Shown one piece after another: positions 38,265 through 51,050 of a stretch of 64,000 nucleotides of DNA (positions within the stretch are counted from its first letter, which is position 1; each line of letters opens with the position of its first letter). Source of the stretch: Parasponia andersonii (Eukaryota > Streptophyta > Magnoliopsida > Rosales > Cannabaceae); the NCBI GenBank assembly GCA_002914805.1, contig JXTB01000314.1, positions 308,820 to 372,819 of the forward strand. The letters run 5' to 3'. The notes under the pieces are model-generated. The model ran no database searches. It was not told where the DNA came from and worked only from the letters and a program-made list of their open reading frames with translations. The position numbers were made by a program, and so were the translations under genes.

Positions 38265-38298
<34 letters not shown>

Positions 38299-38351
38299 CG
38301 TTGGGCAGTCGCAAGTCTCTAACTTTCTCGCTCTTAAAAGGGAAGGTGGGG

Positions 38352-38360
38352 GATATATAG
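38352..38360 (+). promoter_or_regulatory. Likely TATA box of the nonaspanin gene
   Basis: GATATATAG lies 75-83 bases before the ATG at 38435, at a plausible distance for a short 5' leader. It is followed by AG-rich DNA. A poly-A run with one ambiguous base (N at 38262) lies upstream. Confidence 0.5.
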
Positions 38361-38434
38361 ACAGAGAAAAATAAGAGTTACAGAGCCGGAGTCTCCTGTC
38401 GATCTCTGACCGTCCAGATCCGCCGGCGATCGCC

Positions 38435-41400
38435 ATGTTCTCCGCCGTTCGACCCTTCTCCCTCTTCGCCTTGCCTCTACTTCTTCTTCTTCTTCCCCCA
38501 GTCTTCGCTTCGGAGTCAGATCACAAGGTAAAGAAAAAACCCTTTCTCTCTCTCTTTCGCCCTAACACCTTTACCTAACCTCGTTTAACTCTTAGATCTT
38601 GTTCTTTATGCTTCTCTTGTCTCTGAATTTGGCTTGGATCTGTGGCTTACTACCCATTTTCGTGCTCTTCAATTGGGTTCTTTTGCTTTTGCTCTCTCTT
38701 TCTTCAATTGGGCACTTTATATTTCTCGTATTTGTAGCTCAATATGCATTTTTTATGAGTATTTGTTTGTAATTTACATAGTTGAGGGGAATGGTGTAAT
38801 GGGTTTTGTTTGTAAGAGTTAGATCTCAACTGGGTTTTATTGTTACAGTTTTGTTTTTCTCGATTTTTCTTTGTATGTTGCGCAAAATTATCGGCGTTAG
38901 ATGATGGGCGTCAGAATGTAACGGAGCGTGGCGGTTGAGCGGCTGGCATTGTTTGGATCGGCCCGGGAGTTGCACTAGGAATTTGGATAGTGGGGGTTGT
39001 GATTTTTTGGTGTTATCTTTGAGAGTTATGGTGGTGAGGGTGTAGATTTCGCTTCATGCCTGCGCTCGAGTACTGATATCAACATTTTGGGGCACATTTG
39101 ATCCTTAAGTATTCAGTTTATAGATTGATCTTTTCTTGTGTACGGTCAGATATTTGACCCGCACTCTATGTAAACTCTGTTCTAAGTTTGATATTTATCT
39201 GATTCTGATGCTGACTTAGTTGACGAGGTTGCTAACTGATGAGATACAACTCCTAGATCTGTGCTTCAGCTTTAGCACTTGATGCTTTTTTTTTTTTTCC
39301 TTAATATAATTTTTGGGATCTGGTTAGAAGAAAGTGGTTCCATTTGATTTACTGCTCTTGTTTTAACATGTGAAGAGGAATAAGTAAGGAACTTCAAGTC
39401 TGAAAATTTCGGGGCTTTTGTGGAACGTGGTTTCATGTTTAGTGTCTAAATGTATTTGACTTGACGTTTTTTACATAAGATTAGTGTAAGCTGATACCAT
39501 TTTGATTATTCCTGAATGTAAGGTTGGTTATCATGGTACGTGAATTTGATGATTGAGAGGGCTTTTCGAGCGTGATTCCTAAGTTCCTACCCATCTTGAA
39601 TGTATTTGATTGCATTTTTTTAAGATGTGAGCTTGTATGACAATGACTTTTTGAGCAGTTTTGCTTTTCATCTCTCCCTTTTATCATGTTGGTGTGAATT
39701 TGTGCATGCCTTGTATGCTTTTGAAAAACCATGGTTGTATTGTTGTATTGTCCATTGCACTTTTCTTCCCTCTTCTTTTCTTTTAATTGAAAAAAAAAAT
39801 GATGGTTTTATCATGTTTGGTTTTGAGATGAGTTGGATGTCATTATGTTCAAGGATTATCTAACATGTTTGTTTTAAACTGTTGATCCTAGCACATGTTT
39901 ACAAATTACACTGGTTCAACTTATTATACACTGAAAATCTACAATTATATCCATAATTTCTTGAAAAGAAATACATGATTTGTTGTTGCATAAAATCCAA
40001 TCTTATTTTTGCTTATACCCCCTTGTATTCTTTGCAGTATCAAAAAGGTGAAGCAGTTACGCTTTGGGTAAATAAAGTCGGCCCTTACAACAATCCACAA
40101 GAAACATACAACTATTACAGCCTTCCCTTTTGCCATCCATCTAAGAGTTCTACTCATAAATGGGGTGGGCTTGGTGAGGTATTGGGAGGAAATGAGCTTA
40201 TTGAGAGCGGGATTGAGATAAAGTTCCAAGGTATGTTGACTATCTTTATACAGTCTTAAGTTATCTGCAGTTGGTTAGCTGAAAATCACTCGTTGTGCAG
40301 AACATGTGGAGAAGACTGTCATTTGTCCACTTGAACTGGATGTGGCAAAGGTTAAACAGTTCAAGGATGCAATTGAGAATAGCTACTGGTTTGAATTCTT
40401 CATGGGTATGTTCTTATTTTTAGAAATATTTGGAAAAATTTTATAATTGCTATAATAGTCATATTGTGAAGTGATGGTGCTATAAGATCTAATAACTATG
40501 GAGTTCTGTGAGTTCCCAATACACTAAAGTGGTCTCTAGCTTGGAATTTCGTAGTAGTTTATAGGGTTAGCAAAGTATCATACTTGCAAAAGGGCAAAGT
40601 GGTCTCTAGCTTGGATGGGAAAGAGAAGGGGGCTGGCTTGGAAGGGCAAAGAGAATATGGGTATATAAAATATTTGTCAGATAGGGCAAAGAGAAGGGGG
40701 CTGGCTTGGAATTTCATAGTAGTTTATAGAGCTAGCAAAGTATCGTACTTGCAAAAAGTTTTAAGTGATGATGCTATAAGAACTAATAACTATGGAGTTT
40801 TGTGAGTTCCCAATACTCTAAAGTGGTCTCTAGCTTGGAATTTCATAGTAGTTTATAGGGTTAGCAAAGTATCATACTTGCAAAAGTTTTAAGTGATGTT
40901 GCTGTAATAACTCGCAACTATGGAGTTTTGTGAATATGCATGCTTAAAACATAAAATAAGATTTTTACTGCATGTCATTGTTTTAGTGATGCTATTGAAA
41001 GTTGAGACTTGTCAAACAGCAGGAATTTTTCACGAAGACTTCATCATTAAAATATTGATACTATTAAGCCAAATAGATTATGCTATGTGCATATGGGTTG
41101 AAATTTTACCAGTGGCGAGGAGAGAATGGGGTCAAATTGTCACAAAAATAAACGCCTCCTTAGTCAATGAGAATAACCACTTTAGAGGATAACAATGCCC
41201 TCCCCAACTGGCATTGCAATATAAGTTTCGACCTGTTTGGTGATGGCTAATTTAGTGCAAGCGATATTTATATTTCAGTTCCAGTTCCACAGAAGGGGCC
41301 TTGAAGAGCTTGATCTTTTTCTGGTTAAATAGGAAATTGACGTAATTCTTTTCAATCTATTTATTTTTAGGTTGCAGGAGAGAAATAAAGGAAATCACGT

Positions 41401-44400
41401 ATACTAGAAACTCAGTATTCTACCACTTCTGGTTATGCTCCTACTTTATGTTTAAGACTTTTTATTATACTAATGGAAATGATAACACGTAGTTAACAGT
41501 CTGAGTCTGAAGACACTGTAAGTGTATTCTATTATTGAAGCTTGAGATTATTGTTATATTTGAACCTTGTGAAAAATTTAAGTAGGTGGTTTTCTGGTTA
41601 TTTATTACCCCTCTGTGGTGGTAATGGATGTTGCTTCTTGCAAACCTCTAAGGATACATGTCATCTATGTTTTTCCTTATATATCTCTTGACAGATTGAA
41701 AAATATTGAGCTATTGACTGAGTGCTCTTTTTGTTTATGAATCTTGTATCCACATGTGGAGCTGCTGCTGCTGCATTGATTTTATTTCTTTCATGTTCTG
41801 CTCTTGTTTCTGCGTTCTCTAATTTTTCTGGACAACTACTAACTCAATGTTCTTTTTGCATCATTTAATGCAATCTACCTGGTCATCGGTATGCTATATA
41901 CAATTGCAGATGATCTACCACTGTGGGGTATGGAGTAGTCTCATTCTTCAATAATAAAGTTTTGAGTTTGTGCATCAGTGCATTTGGTTGCTAACCCCTG
42001 TGATTAATCTTTTTTCTTCATTTTTGTGCTGTTTAGGGTTTGTTGGTGAGTTGCATCCGGATAAGAACAGTGATAATGGCAAGCATGTGCTTTACACACA
42101 CAAGAATATTAATGTTCAGTACAATAAAGATCAGGTCTGTTCTTCAAATCCCATGTGATTTGCTGTAGTTAGCTTTTGAAGCTGTCATATGCCATATGTC
42201 TCATGACTAAGTTTTCTGTGCCTGTAGATAATTCATGTGAACTTATCTCAAGAGAGCGCAAAGCCTTTGGAAGCGGGTCGAACATTGGACCTGACATACT
42301 CGGTCAAGTGGACTCAAACCAATGTCACCTTTGGACGTCGTTTTGATGTTTATTTGGACTACCCTTTTTTTGAGCACCAGGTACAATATAATCAGGACCA
42401 TTTTCTTTTCTCTCTGTTTCCCATGTGTTGATTAGTTTTGCAATTTCACCTGCTAACTTTGGTAAATCTTCTAAAGTCCTTATAATCATGTATGTTTTTT
42501 GTCAGCTTAGAACTTGGGTCGATTGAGTTTCAACTTTGTAACGTCTTTCTGTGCAGATCCATTGGTTCTCCATTTTTAATTCCTTCATGATGGTGATCTT
42601 CCTGACTGGTTTGGTTTCAATGATATTAATGCGAACTTTGAGGAATGACTATGCAAAATATGCTAGAGAAGATGATGACCTGGAGACTTTGGTGATGATC
42701 TCTTGATCTGTTTGTAAATTCTTTTCTTGTTAATTCTATTACTACAGGGGAGAAGCTGTAGTAGCTTCTAAAATTAGCATTAATTCTTGACATTTCTTTC
42801 CTCTTTTCAGGAAAGAGATGTTAGTGAAGAGTCTGGCTGGAAACTTGTCCATGGGGATGTTTTCCGTGCTCCTAGGAATTTGGTGGTTCTTTCGGCTGTT
42901 GTTGGCACAGGCGCTCAACTAGCATTGCTTGTTCTCCTTGTCATCTTGTTGGCAATTGTTGGAATGTTATATGTCGGGTATGTCGAAACTTTTTTAAAGA
43001 TACATGGTCATTGTTTTGAATTTTCTTTGTTTCAATCTGCCTTTGCTGATGTTATTAGTGATTTCATTGGCAATATTTGAATTTGCATAATGCATATGTT
43101 TATATCTCATAATTAGTTGCAGCTCACTGTTGACTATGACAATATAGCTGATGTAGGACATAGAAGAATAAATATAGTCAATATTAAGTGAAGAAAGGAG
43201 AATAGATAGAAATTAGTAGAACAGAGAATTGAGGGACAATTCAATAGTCTTTGAAAGTGGAAACTAGTCCAATGGTAATATTAGGAGGGAAATCGAGTAA
43301 AAATGCATCAGATGCAAGGGATCACAGGTAGTTTTCAAAGCCTTGTTACTTAAAAATATAACATGTCTAATATCAGCATGTAAAGCAGCAAGTATCATTG
43401 ACAAACAGCTTTTGAGAACTAGAATCAATTGACAGGTAGGATCATAAGGTGGTGAGGAAACAATTGGTTGGGATAGATGATAATTTTGGACTACAATGCA
43501 CTCAACTATATTTCTCTCGACATGGTTCTTACAAAATCGTCTAATATGTCATGCACTAATCACTGCATATGTTTTATCTTAAACATTATTTATGTGGCGA
43601 GGAGGGAGCAACTGCCTTCACTTTGTACTCTGTTATTTCTTAAACATTCATTTTTGGTACCACAGGAGAGGAGCAATTGTTACAACATTCATAGTTTGTT
43701 ACGCTCTTACATCATTCATTTCTGGTTATGTAAATGGTGGGATGTATTCACGACATGGTGGTAAGATTTAGTAAATTGGTTTAACTTATCTTTAGCTCTG
43801 CTTTTTACTTGCTAATATGGACAGTGCAAATCCTATATTTGGGCTTCTGTAGCATATTATTCCATGTTTTATCTGTTTTCTGAATCCTTACCCTCTGATC
43901 TTGTTCTGACCCTTTTTTCTACTGAATAATTGTTTTGTTTTGTCAGGTAAAAACTGGATAAAGTCGATGATCCTCACAGCATCCCTATTTCCATTTATGT
44001 GCTTTGGGATTGGATTTATCTTGAACACGATTGCCATTTTCTATGGGTCTTTAGCAGCTATTCCCTTTGGTACAATGGTGGTTGTCTTTGTTATTTGGGC
44101 TTTCATCTCTTTTCCTTTGGCACTTCTTGGTACAGTTGTTGGAAGAAATTGGAGTGGTGCCCCTAACAATCCTTGTCGAGTTAAGACCATTCCTCGTCCC
44201 ATTCCTGAGAAGAAATGGTATTTGACACCTTCTGTAGTCTCACTGATGGGAGGACTTCTACCCTTTGGAAGCATATTTATTGAGATGTATTTTGTGTTCA
44301 CATCATTCTGGAACTACAAGGTGCACCTCATAATTGTTTGTATAGTTGGTTTAAATAGATTAATGTGGTTGTTGAAAGTAGTATTAGATTAAATATATTT

Positions 44401-45944
44401 GAAAAGCAAATTTTATTTTCCTGTTGAGTTGCCTAAATGGGATATTCGATTCTCTCATCTGGCTGGAGATTTATACTTTCAGCAAGCCTTTTAGGATTCT
44501 TCTTTGGAGGATGATATTTACCTTTTTGTTTTTAATAATGTCGTACTTGGAGGCCATGAAACCACTTTGGTAGGATGCTACATAAGAGTACTTACAACAT
44601 GGATGATGGGGCCTTTTCTTCTCTTTTAAATACAGAGCTTCTAAAATTGACGAATGTCTTGTTTTATTTTTACTGGTAAAACAAGTACCAAGGATGTGGA
44701 AATTTGTTAGTGACTGATCTTTCTCTTCAAAAAGATTGCAGTAGTTTTCTGAGAGACTACGAATTAATTGCTAAAATAGTAATACATTATATACATGTTA
44801 AAATTGAAATCTTAGAAGGGTATACTCAAAAACTAAAATAAAGAGAAAACCTGCACCTGGAACAGAACCCTTCATATTTTGCAGGAGCTTTGTCTGATCA
44901 GAACGTCCTATTTTCCTAGGATTTTACAGTTTCTTTATATTCTTCTTTGATGCATGCTTTGAGCCTGATTTAATGTTTTTATGCTTTGTGCTCAACAGGT
45001 GTACTACGTTTATGGCTTTATGCTACTTGTTTTCCTGATTCTCATTATTGTCACTGTTTGTGTGACCATTGTGGGCACTTATTTCTTGCTGAACGCTGAA
45101 AACTATCACTGGCAATGGACTTCGTTCTTTTCGGCTGCTTCGACTGCTGTTTACGTTTACTTGTATTCAGTATATTACTACTATGTAAAGACAAAGATGT
45201 CAGGCTTCTTCCAGACCAGCTTCTATTTTGGATACACTCTGATGTTTTGTCTTGGATTAGGAATCCTCTGCGGTGAGTTCTTCAGATTGTCATTAATTTT
45301 TGTTGTTTTCCTTTTTTAATTAATTCTAAGAAGTTATTTTAAATCTTGCCACCCTACTCCTAGTGGAGGATTGGATTTGGGTGCTGGTTCTTATCAATGC
45401 AATCCTTTTCTTTTTCTTTTTTTTTTTTCGCAGTTACTCATAGGATTAAACACCCATACCAAATCTTATTATCTTTGAAATTTGTGTAATACCAGAGTAA
45501 AATTGATAAATTTAATACACGCCAATACTTGATTCCATGTTATAAAGTTTTTAAACAATTTTTACAATTTTGTGGCATGTTTTGTATGCATTGGCTAAAC
45601 ATACATAGACCTTTGTCACTTAATCTTTATGTTCTCAAGTGCACTTCCAACCCCTAAGCTTCTTTCCTGAGACGAGAGGCAAGTTGGGGCCTTTATCAGT
45701 TAATTCTCTGGCCAAGAGATACTGTTCAATTGTGGACATTATGTAATATGTGGTTATAGTGTGAATCAATTTATAAGTTACTGTTCTTAGAAGTTCAAGG
45801 CGCAACTGCCTATTTCTGTGCTAGCAAAACGATATTGTTATAGTTTGTGGATTTACTTTGATTTTTCACTTTATAGGGGCTGTTGGCTATCTGGGCTCAA
45901 ATTTGTTTGTAAGGAGGATCTACAGAAACATCAAATGCGATTAA
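38435..45944 (+). CDS. TMN1: Transmembrane 9 superfamily protein (nonaspanin), 12 exons
   Basis: Exons: 38435-38527, 40038-40230, 40301-40405, 41910-41927, 42037-42134, 42228-42380, 42557-42691, 42811-42977, 43666-43760, 43947-44320, 44999-45272, 45877-45944. All junctions are GT-AG, phases agree, and the product is 590 aa, the length expected for the TMN1 branch. Residues 1-26 are a signal peptide (leucine run, cut near FA|SES). The lumenal domain carries the family text '[16 protein letters not shown]' and '[13 protein letters not shown]'. Nine membrane spans follow from exon 7. The C-terminus ends K-C-D, a KXD COPI-type retention signal. Nonaspanins reside in endosome and Golgi membranes and help sort membrane proteins; this role comes from the family. 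Exon 4 has only 18 nt. The start is the only ATG giving a signal peptide. Confidence 0.95.
40466..40925 (+). repeat. Tandem repeats within intron 3 of the nonaspanin gene
   Basis: A segment with 'aagtggtctctagcttgga', 'tagtagtttatag' and 'gcaaagtatc' recurs about three times (near 40466-40590, 40700-40800 and 40765-40900), with an embedded shorter repeat built on 'gggcaaagagaa' (40615-40710). It is confined to the 1.5 kb intron, and splice sites are unaffected. Confidence 0.8.
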
Positions 45945-46250
45945 GACTTCTCCAAGTGGAACAACCTGATAGAGCTTCCCGAATTACCTTGTTGATAAAA
46001 TAGACTTCGAGAGGAAGTTCCTGGTCTTGAATGAAAATGCAGCAATATCGGCAGGTTGAACGATGGGTATCTGGATGAGGATGTATTCTTCTTTCTCTGG
46101 TTTTGGGGAAGCCTTGAGTTTTTCTTTTTTTTTCTCTTTTTTACTTTGGTTTTTTCCCCGGCTGTAAGTGAAAGCCCGTAATTTAGAATGCAGAGAGTAT
46201 TCTATACTTCAAGAAAGTTTAGCAAATTAGACATGTCATTTCGTCATTTT
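45945..46250 (+). other. Probable 3' untranslated region of the nonaspanin gene
   Basis: The sequence after the stop is T-rich, with a pyrimidine tract at ~46115-46150. The polyadenylation site cannot be placed exactly. Confidence 0.4.
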
Positions 46251-47690
46251 TCTTTTTGGACCTTTTACCATATAGGATCTCCATGTAAGCGCTGCTACTA
46301 TATCTACCCCATACTCTTTTGTTTTGCTATATGCTCATCTTAGGAATGAATGAACTTGAACGGGGAGACTGCATGACTTATAAAAAGGAATTTTGTGCTT
46401 CTGTGTCGATCTTATCAACTTTGTGAGATTATAATTCCTTTTCTACTTTTACTCTTCCTCATGCTTCGATTATATCTCCAAGGTACGTGTTCGTTCCAGA
46501 ATCAACCTTTTTTGTTGTCTTGAAGAAATGTTTTATGTTTCAAATCTAAGTTTGTTATTTAGTTTGATAAAATGTGGATATCTAGTCGTTGGGATCCCTC
46601 TTTTGTGCGATGATATTAGTATAAATTGGCTTGCCTAAAGGCATTTCAATTATCCTTTAGAGTTAGGCATATATGGATGGACTTTTTCCCTTCGGCAAGG
46701 AAGGTGCAGCGTAAACGGGGAGTACCACCAAAAAATAAAAAAAAAAAGGAAAAGAGAGATGTATTGGGTTCAACATCTTCAATTAAAGCAGTAACGTAAA
46801 TTCTGACCAATGGCAGTCTCATTTTGTGGGCCTTCACATCGTGAATAAGTGCTCCAATTGGTAGTCCCCGGTTTGTGGTTGAAATTAGGATGATCATATT
46901 TGTTGTGTGTAAGATATTTTAATTTTGGGAAAAGTAAAACAATTTTGTTAAACTCAAATAAGGGTTAGAATAGCCTATCAAGTTATATACAAGAAATCGA
47001 TTTAAAAGTTTAAAGATGACAACATCTTTATAAAACTCGAAGTAGCAATGATACAATCATCTTGGAAAAATATTTTTAAAGATAAAACAAAATATTTCAA
47101 TGGTTTTTCTCCTCCTTGGTAGAAGGAGGTACTTGTGAAAGAGAGAGCTTGTTGTTACTTTGCATCTGCTGTAGATGAGAGATTGATGCGGAAGAGGAAA
47201 GAAGCAGGTTGGAGCTCCTCTTTCTAACTTCTCTCTAAAGGCCGCTCATGTGTGGTAGCCGACAATGGATTTTTAATTACACTAATAATCTCAAAAGTCC
47301 CCAGATTAAGAGTACATATTTGTAGAAGAATTTGATAGAAGAAAAATGGTTGACATTATTTCTTTCATTTGATCTAATAATATGAAAACTCAAATTATTC
47401 GTCTAATTTTGTATATAACACCATTTAAAATTTGAGCCTACCTAATTAATATTTGAAGAGATGTTATTCATTAATCGTTTAGCAGAAATTGGTCGGAAGA
47501 TTTAGATTCTAATATAACTAGACTAAGGAAAGAAAGAAAGAGAGAGAGAGAGAGAGAGATTGAAACCATCTTTGTCTTGTTTGACGTTTTCTACTGGAAG
47601 AAACAGCTTAAGCCTAACCCAAAATTTGTTGTCGAAGAAGATTATGTCCACCCAAAAAAAGAAAAAAGGAAAAAAAAAAAATCAACAGGG
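46251..47690. other. Intergenic DNA with ferredoxin-upstream-like blocks
   Basis: Bases ~46835-46905 match ~52060-52165 (shared 'ggtttgtggttg' and 'aggatgatcatatt'). An AG microsatellite lies at 47536-47558. No gene is present. Confidence 0.55.
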
Positions 47691-47745
47691 GTTATGGTGA
47701 TAATGCAAGATGAAGCTAAAAATCACAACATGCTTCCGCGTGGCA
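47691..47745 (+). repeat. Decayed copy of the ferredoxin upstream region
   Basis: This matches 52447-52501: both have 'gtgataat.caagat.aa' then 'cacaacatgct.cc.cgtggca'. The G-box CCACGTGG of the ferredoxin copy has become CCGCGTGG here. No ferredoxin coding sequence follows; a copia fragment does. Confidence 0.7.
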
Positions 47746-47984
47746 TTCATCCATCATAGAGAGTAATCCATCTATGATCTCTACTTTAATTACCTCACTT
47801 AGTGCTTATTTTGCTTATTTTAGTTGGCATTGAAGTCCATAGAACAGATACTTGGTTCTCTTAGTAAGACTATGTATATCTATGATCTCCTACATAAAGC
47901 CCGTGTGTTTAACTCCAAATTTATTGCTACACCTATGTTCTAGGGTTCAGTCCTCTCTAATCGTAATGGACATTCTCTTAATAA

Positions 47985-48620
47985 TAGTACTGAATATAGA
48001 AGCTTTCAATATTGCACCTTAACTAGACCCGACATCTCCCTTTGCAATGAACAAAGCGTGCGAATTCATGCATTTTCCAACTGATAATCACTAGCAGGCT
48101 ATCAAGAGGATCCTAAGATACCTCAACGGCACGTCTCATTTTGGTCTCTCCCTCCAACCTTCACTAGATTGCAACCTGACTCGTTTTACCAATGCAGATT
48201 GGGCATCCTGTCCTGACAATCGTAAAAGCACCAGCGACTATTGCATATTCTTGGGTTAGGATTTGGTATTCTGATCATCCACCGTACAAGAAAGTTGTCT
48301 CCAAGTCGAGCACTGACCATGAATGATCTTGCCCTTGCTAATGGTGTTGCTAAGATCCTATGGTTGGAGTACCTTCTCAGAGAACTACATGTCCTCCCAG
48401 TTGTTCCATCATCTATTTTCTGTGATAATGTTAGTGTGACATACCTCACAACTAATCCCATCTTACATGTATGCTTGCACTAAACATGTTGAAATAAACT
48501 ATCACTTAGTTCGTGAACAGGTTGCTCAACAACTCTACGGTTTGTTTAACATCTTCATAAGACCAACTAGTCCCATGGCTATTCCAAACTCATGGTCCTT
48601 ACCCGTCCCATGAGTATGCA
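47985..48620 (+). pseudogene. Ty1/copia RT end and RNase H fragment
   Basis: In shifting + frames the sequence encodes copia-like pieces: LTRPDIS, RYLNGTSHFGLSLQPS (~48117), ADWASCPDNRKSTS (~48198), then LANGVAKILWLEYLLREL (~48337), FCDNVSVTYLT (~48418) and KHVEINYHLVREQ-like text (~48485). These are the end of reverse transcriptase and RNase H of copia elements. Several frameshifts and the absence of other domains or LTRs make it a dead fragment. Confidence 0.85.
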
Positions 48621-49906
48621 GGAGATGATAAACAGAGTAAATAGCTTTTGTACATAATTCGTTATTAGTTTATCTTTAGTCTATGAATAAAAGTACGTTA
48701 GCTATTGTAATCTTGTCTTTTTCTGTTCTTTCCTTAATCAATTGAATAGCATCATGTGGCATCTTATATTATCATCTAGGGCAACACTTTATATTGGGCT
48801 GTATATAACCTTCGCTTTCTTTGTAAAATGTGGAATATAACAAAACAACATGTTTCCCAAATTTCTTCCTGACCTCCTCATCTTCCACCTTTCTATATGT
48901 GCTAATAACTTAGAGTGTGTAGAAAATTGGTCAAAATTAAAATACTCAATTTATGCACACATATAGAGTGAAGAAGGTAAATCAAGCTTAGAGCACCTAA
49001 CCTGGCATAAATCATTATCAAGCTTGAAGATTACGAAAATGAAGAATAAATATACAAAATAGGTTTACATTTTATTATCTTACATATGATTTGATGCATG
49101 ACATGATTTTAACCATAGTAAGGGTCAATTTTTTAAAAATCACTTTTTTAGCTGAACTCGTTTATAATATTAGTTTGTTTTAATTTCAACGTGCAAACTT
49201 TTATGAGGTTTTTTTTAGAAACTAAATCAAGTTTTTAAATGTCAAATTATTCATCTTAAAATTATTTACTAAATTTTAAAAGTGTTTAAAATAATTTTGG
49301 AAGTATTAACTCCACTTATACAAGGGTTAGTTGAGCCTAATCTGATAGTAGAAGCTCAAAACAAGTTGCTTAAAACTAAGGCATAAGTAAATTATCATAT
49401 TTGCCGAATCTCGTAAATAAAATTTAAATTGGTTATTGGAAACTAGAAACCAAAAACCAATAATAATATTTATAATAGAAGTATAAAGGTAATCAAGTCA
49501 GTTGTTAGAAACTAGAAACTAAAAACTAAAAACTAACAAGTAATGTGGTAAATGAAACCAGATTTCATATTAGCTTCTAACAGTAATTAGTAACTAAATT
49601 GAATACTAAAAACCAAGTAGCAAAATGATTCTTGAAAATATTTGATTACCGTAAACTAAAAACTAACACGAGAAAGAAAAATACAGAAGAAAACTAAAAA
49701 CTAACACTAGAAAGAAACATACAGAAGAAAAAAAAAAAAAAGAAAGAGAAAAAGTTAGTTCCTTCTAAACTGAAAAGAAAAGAAAAATGAAGAAAAATAA
49801 AATAATAGAAGAGGAAAATAATAATTAAAAAAACAAAAACACAAAAAAAAAAAAAGAAAGGGAAAAGAATTAAAAAAAATGAAAAAAAAAAAAGTAAGAG
49901 GAAGAG
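48621..49906. other. AT-rich intergenic DNA
   Basis: No gene is seen. Bases 49440-49700 contain loosely repeated 'aactaaaaactaa' runs, followed by A-rich low-complexity sequence up to 49900. Confidence 0.5.
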
Positions 49907-50309
49907 TGTAACATCATAAGTCTCACATCAAGTATGCTTTGAGAAGATTATAGGTATTTAAATGGTGATTTGTGAGCTTAAAAGTATCTTCAAGTTAGTA
50001 CTTTTGGGTGAGGCCCAATAGTATTACATTTGGTATTAGAACCAACTCAGTCTATACCTATGTGGGCCTTAGAATGCTACCACAGGCCGAAATCGTAGTG
50101 AATATAGACCCCACTCATAGGAGTTATATGTAGGCTATTGAATGTGGACTCCCTAGTAAGGACGCTAGGCTCTTAACGAGAGAAAATTGTAACACTCAAA
50201 ATCCCATATTGGGTATGCTCTGGGAAGAGCATAGGCATTTAAATTGTGATCCGTGAACTTAAAAGTACCTTCAAACTAGCACTTTTAAATAAAGCCCAAT
50301 GATGTTATA
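49907..50309 (+). mobile_element. TRIM (miniature LTR retrotransposon)
   Basis: Two 122 bp terminal direct repeats (49907-50028 and 50188-50309) begin TGTAAC. The first ends TTACA, the second TTATA. Immediately inside the left repeat is TTTGGTATTAGAACC, a methionine-type primer-binding site with changes. A purine-rich tract (gagagaaaat) precedes the right repeat. The flanks are AAGAG on both sides (49902-49906 and 50310-50314), a perfect 5 bp target duplication. The 159 bp interior encodes nothing, as is normal for TRIMs, which depend on other elements for mobility. Confidence 0.9.
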
Positions 50310-51050
50310 AAGAGAAAAAAAAAAATACATACAAAAATGTGACATTGCTGAGCACATACCATCTTAGGGGAAAAAAAAATATAAGCCCACTACTCAAATA
50401 ATGTATATAATATGCTTTTTATTAAATGCTCTTTTAAGAACAATGCCTTATTTACCAAAATGCTACTGCATTTTAGCGGATTATTTTTGTTGTAGCATAG
50501 TATAAAAGATATATTATAAACCATAAGTGATAGCTTAGATTTTTATTTAATGCAAAAATCAAAATTCCAAAATAACACCTAACTTGACCTTGAAAATATG
50601 CAAAGCTAGGGAGGCATTCTATTATGCTTGATCGAAGTCAAAAATTTTCAATTGGGGTCAAAAATGCTGAAAAAAAAATCAATTAAAACAATCTAGATTG
50701 GCGATTCAATAAGTTTGAACACAGTCAAAATTTTTCGACTAAGCGGAATCATTGATGGTGGTGGGGTATTGCATTTGGTGATAGTGCAAAAGCAATCTGG
50801 GTCTATTGGGAAAAAATATATCTTAAGATTTATTATAGAACAAAGTATCTAAATAATTTTAAATATATGATCCGATAATAAATGTTAGTTTTAAAAATAT
50901 TTATATATAAGTCATTTTTGTCATCACGACAGCCTTAATAGATACACTAGATGTAAATATCCAAAATTTTCAGGTTCTAAAATTTTTGTAAGCGAAAAAT
51001 GAAAATAAAGGAGGACTTGTCGTTAGTAGAGGTAACAATGATTTTTTTTT
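50310..51050. other. AT-rich intergenic DNA with a dispersed-repeat fragment
   Basis: Bases ~50620-50830 resemble ~1700-1990 ('tattgcatttggtgatagtg' against 'tgttgcaaatggcaatagtg'). No gene is present. Confidence 0.45.

Noticed and set aside
39945-40229. 94-codon minus-strand ORF at nonaspanin exon 2
   Set aside because: It is the antisense of a confirmed exon.
45818-46003. 61-codon ORF near the end of the nonaspanin gene
   Set aside because: It is the wrong frame over the last exon. The correct frame ends with R-N-I-K-C-D and stops at 45944.
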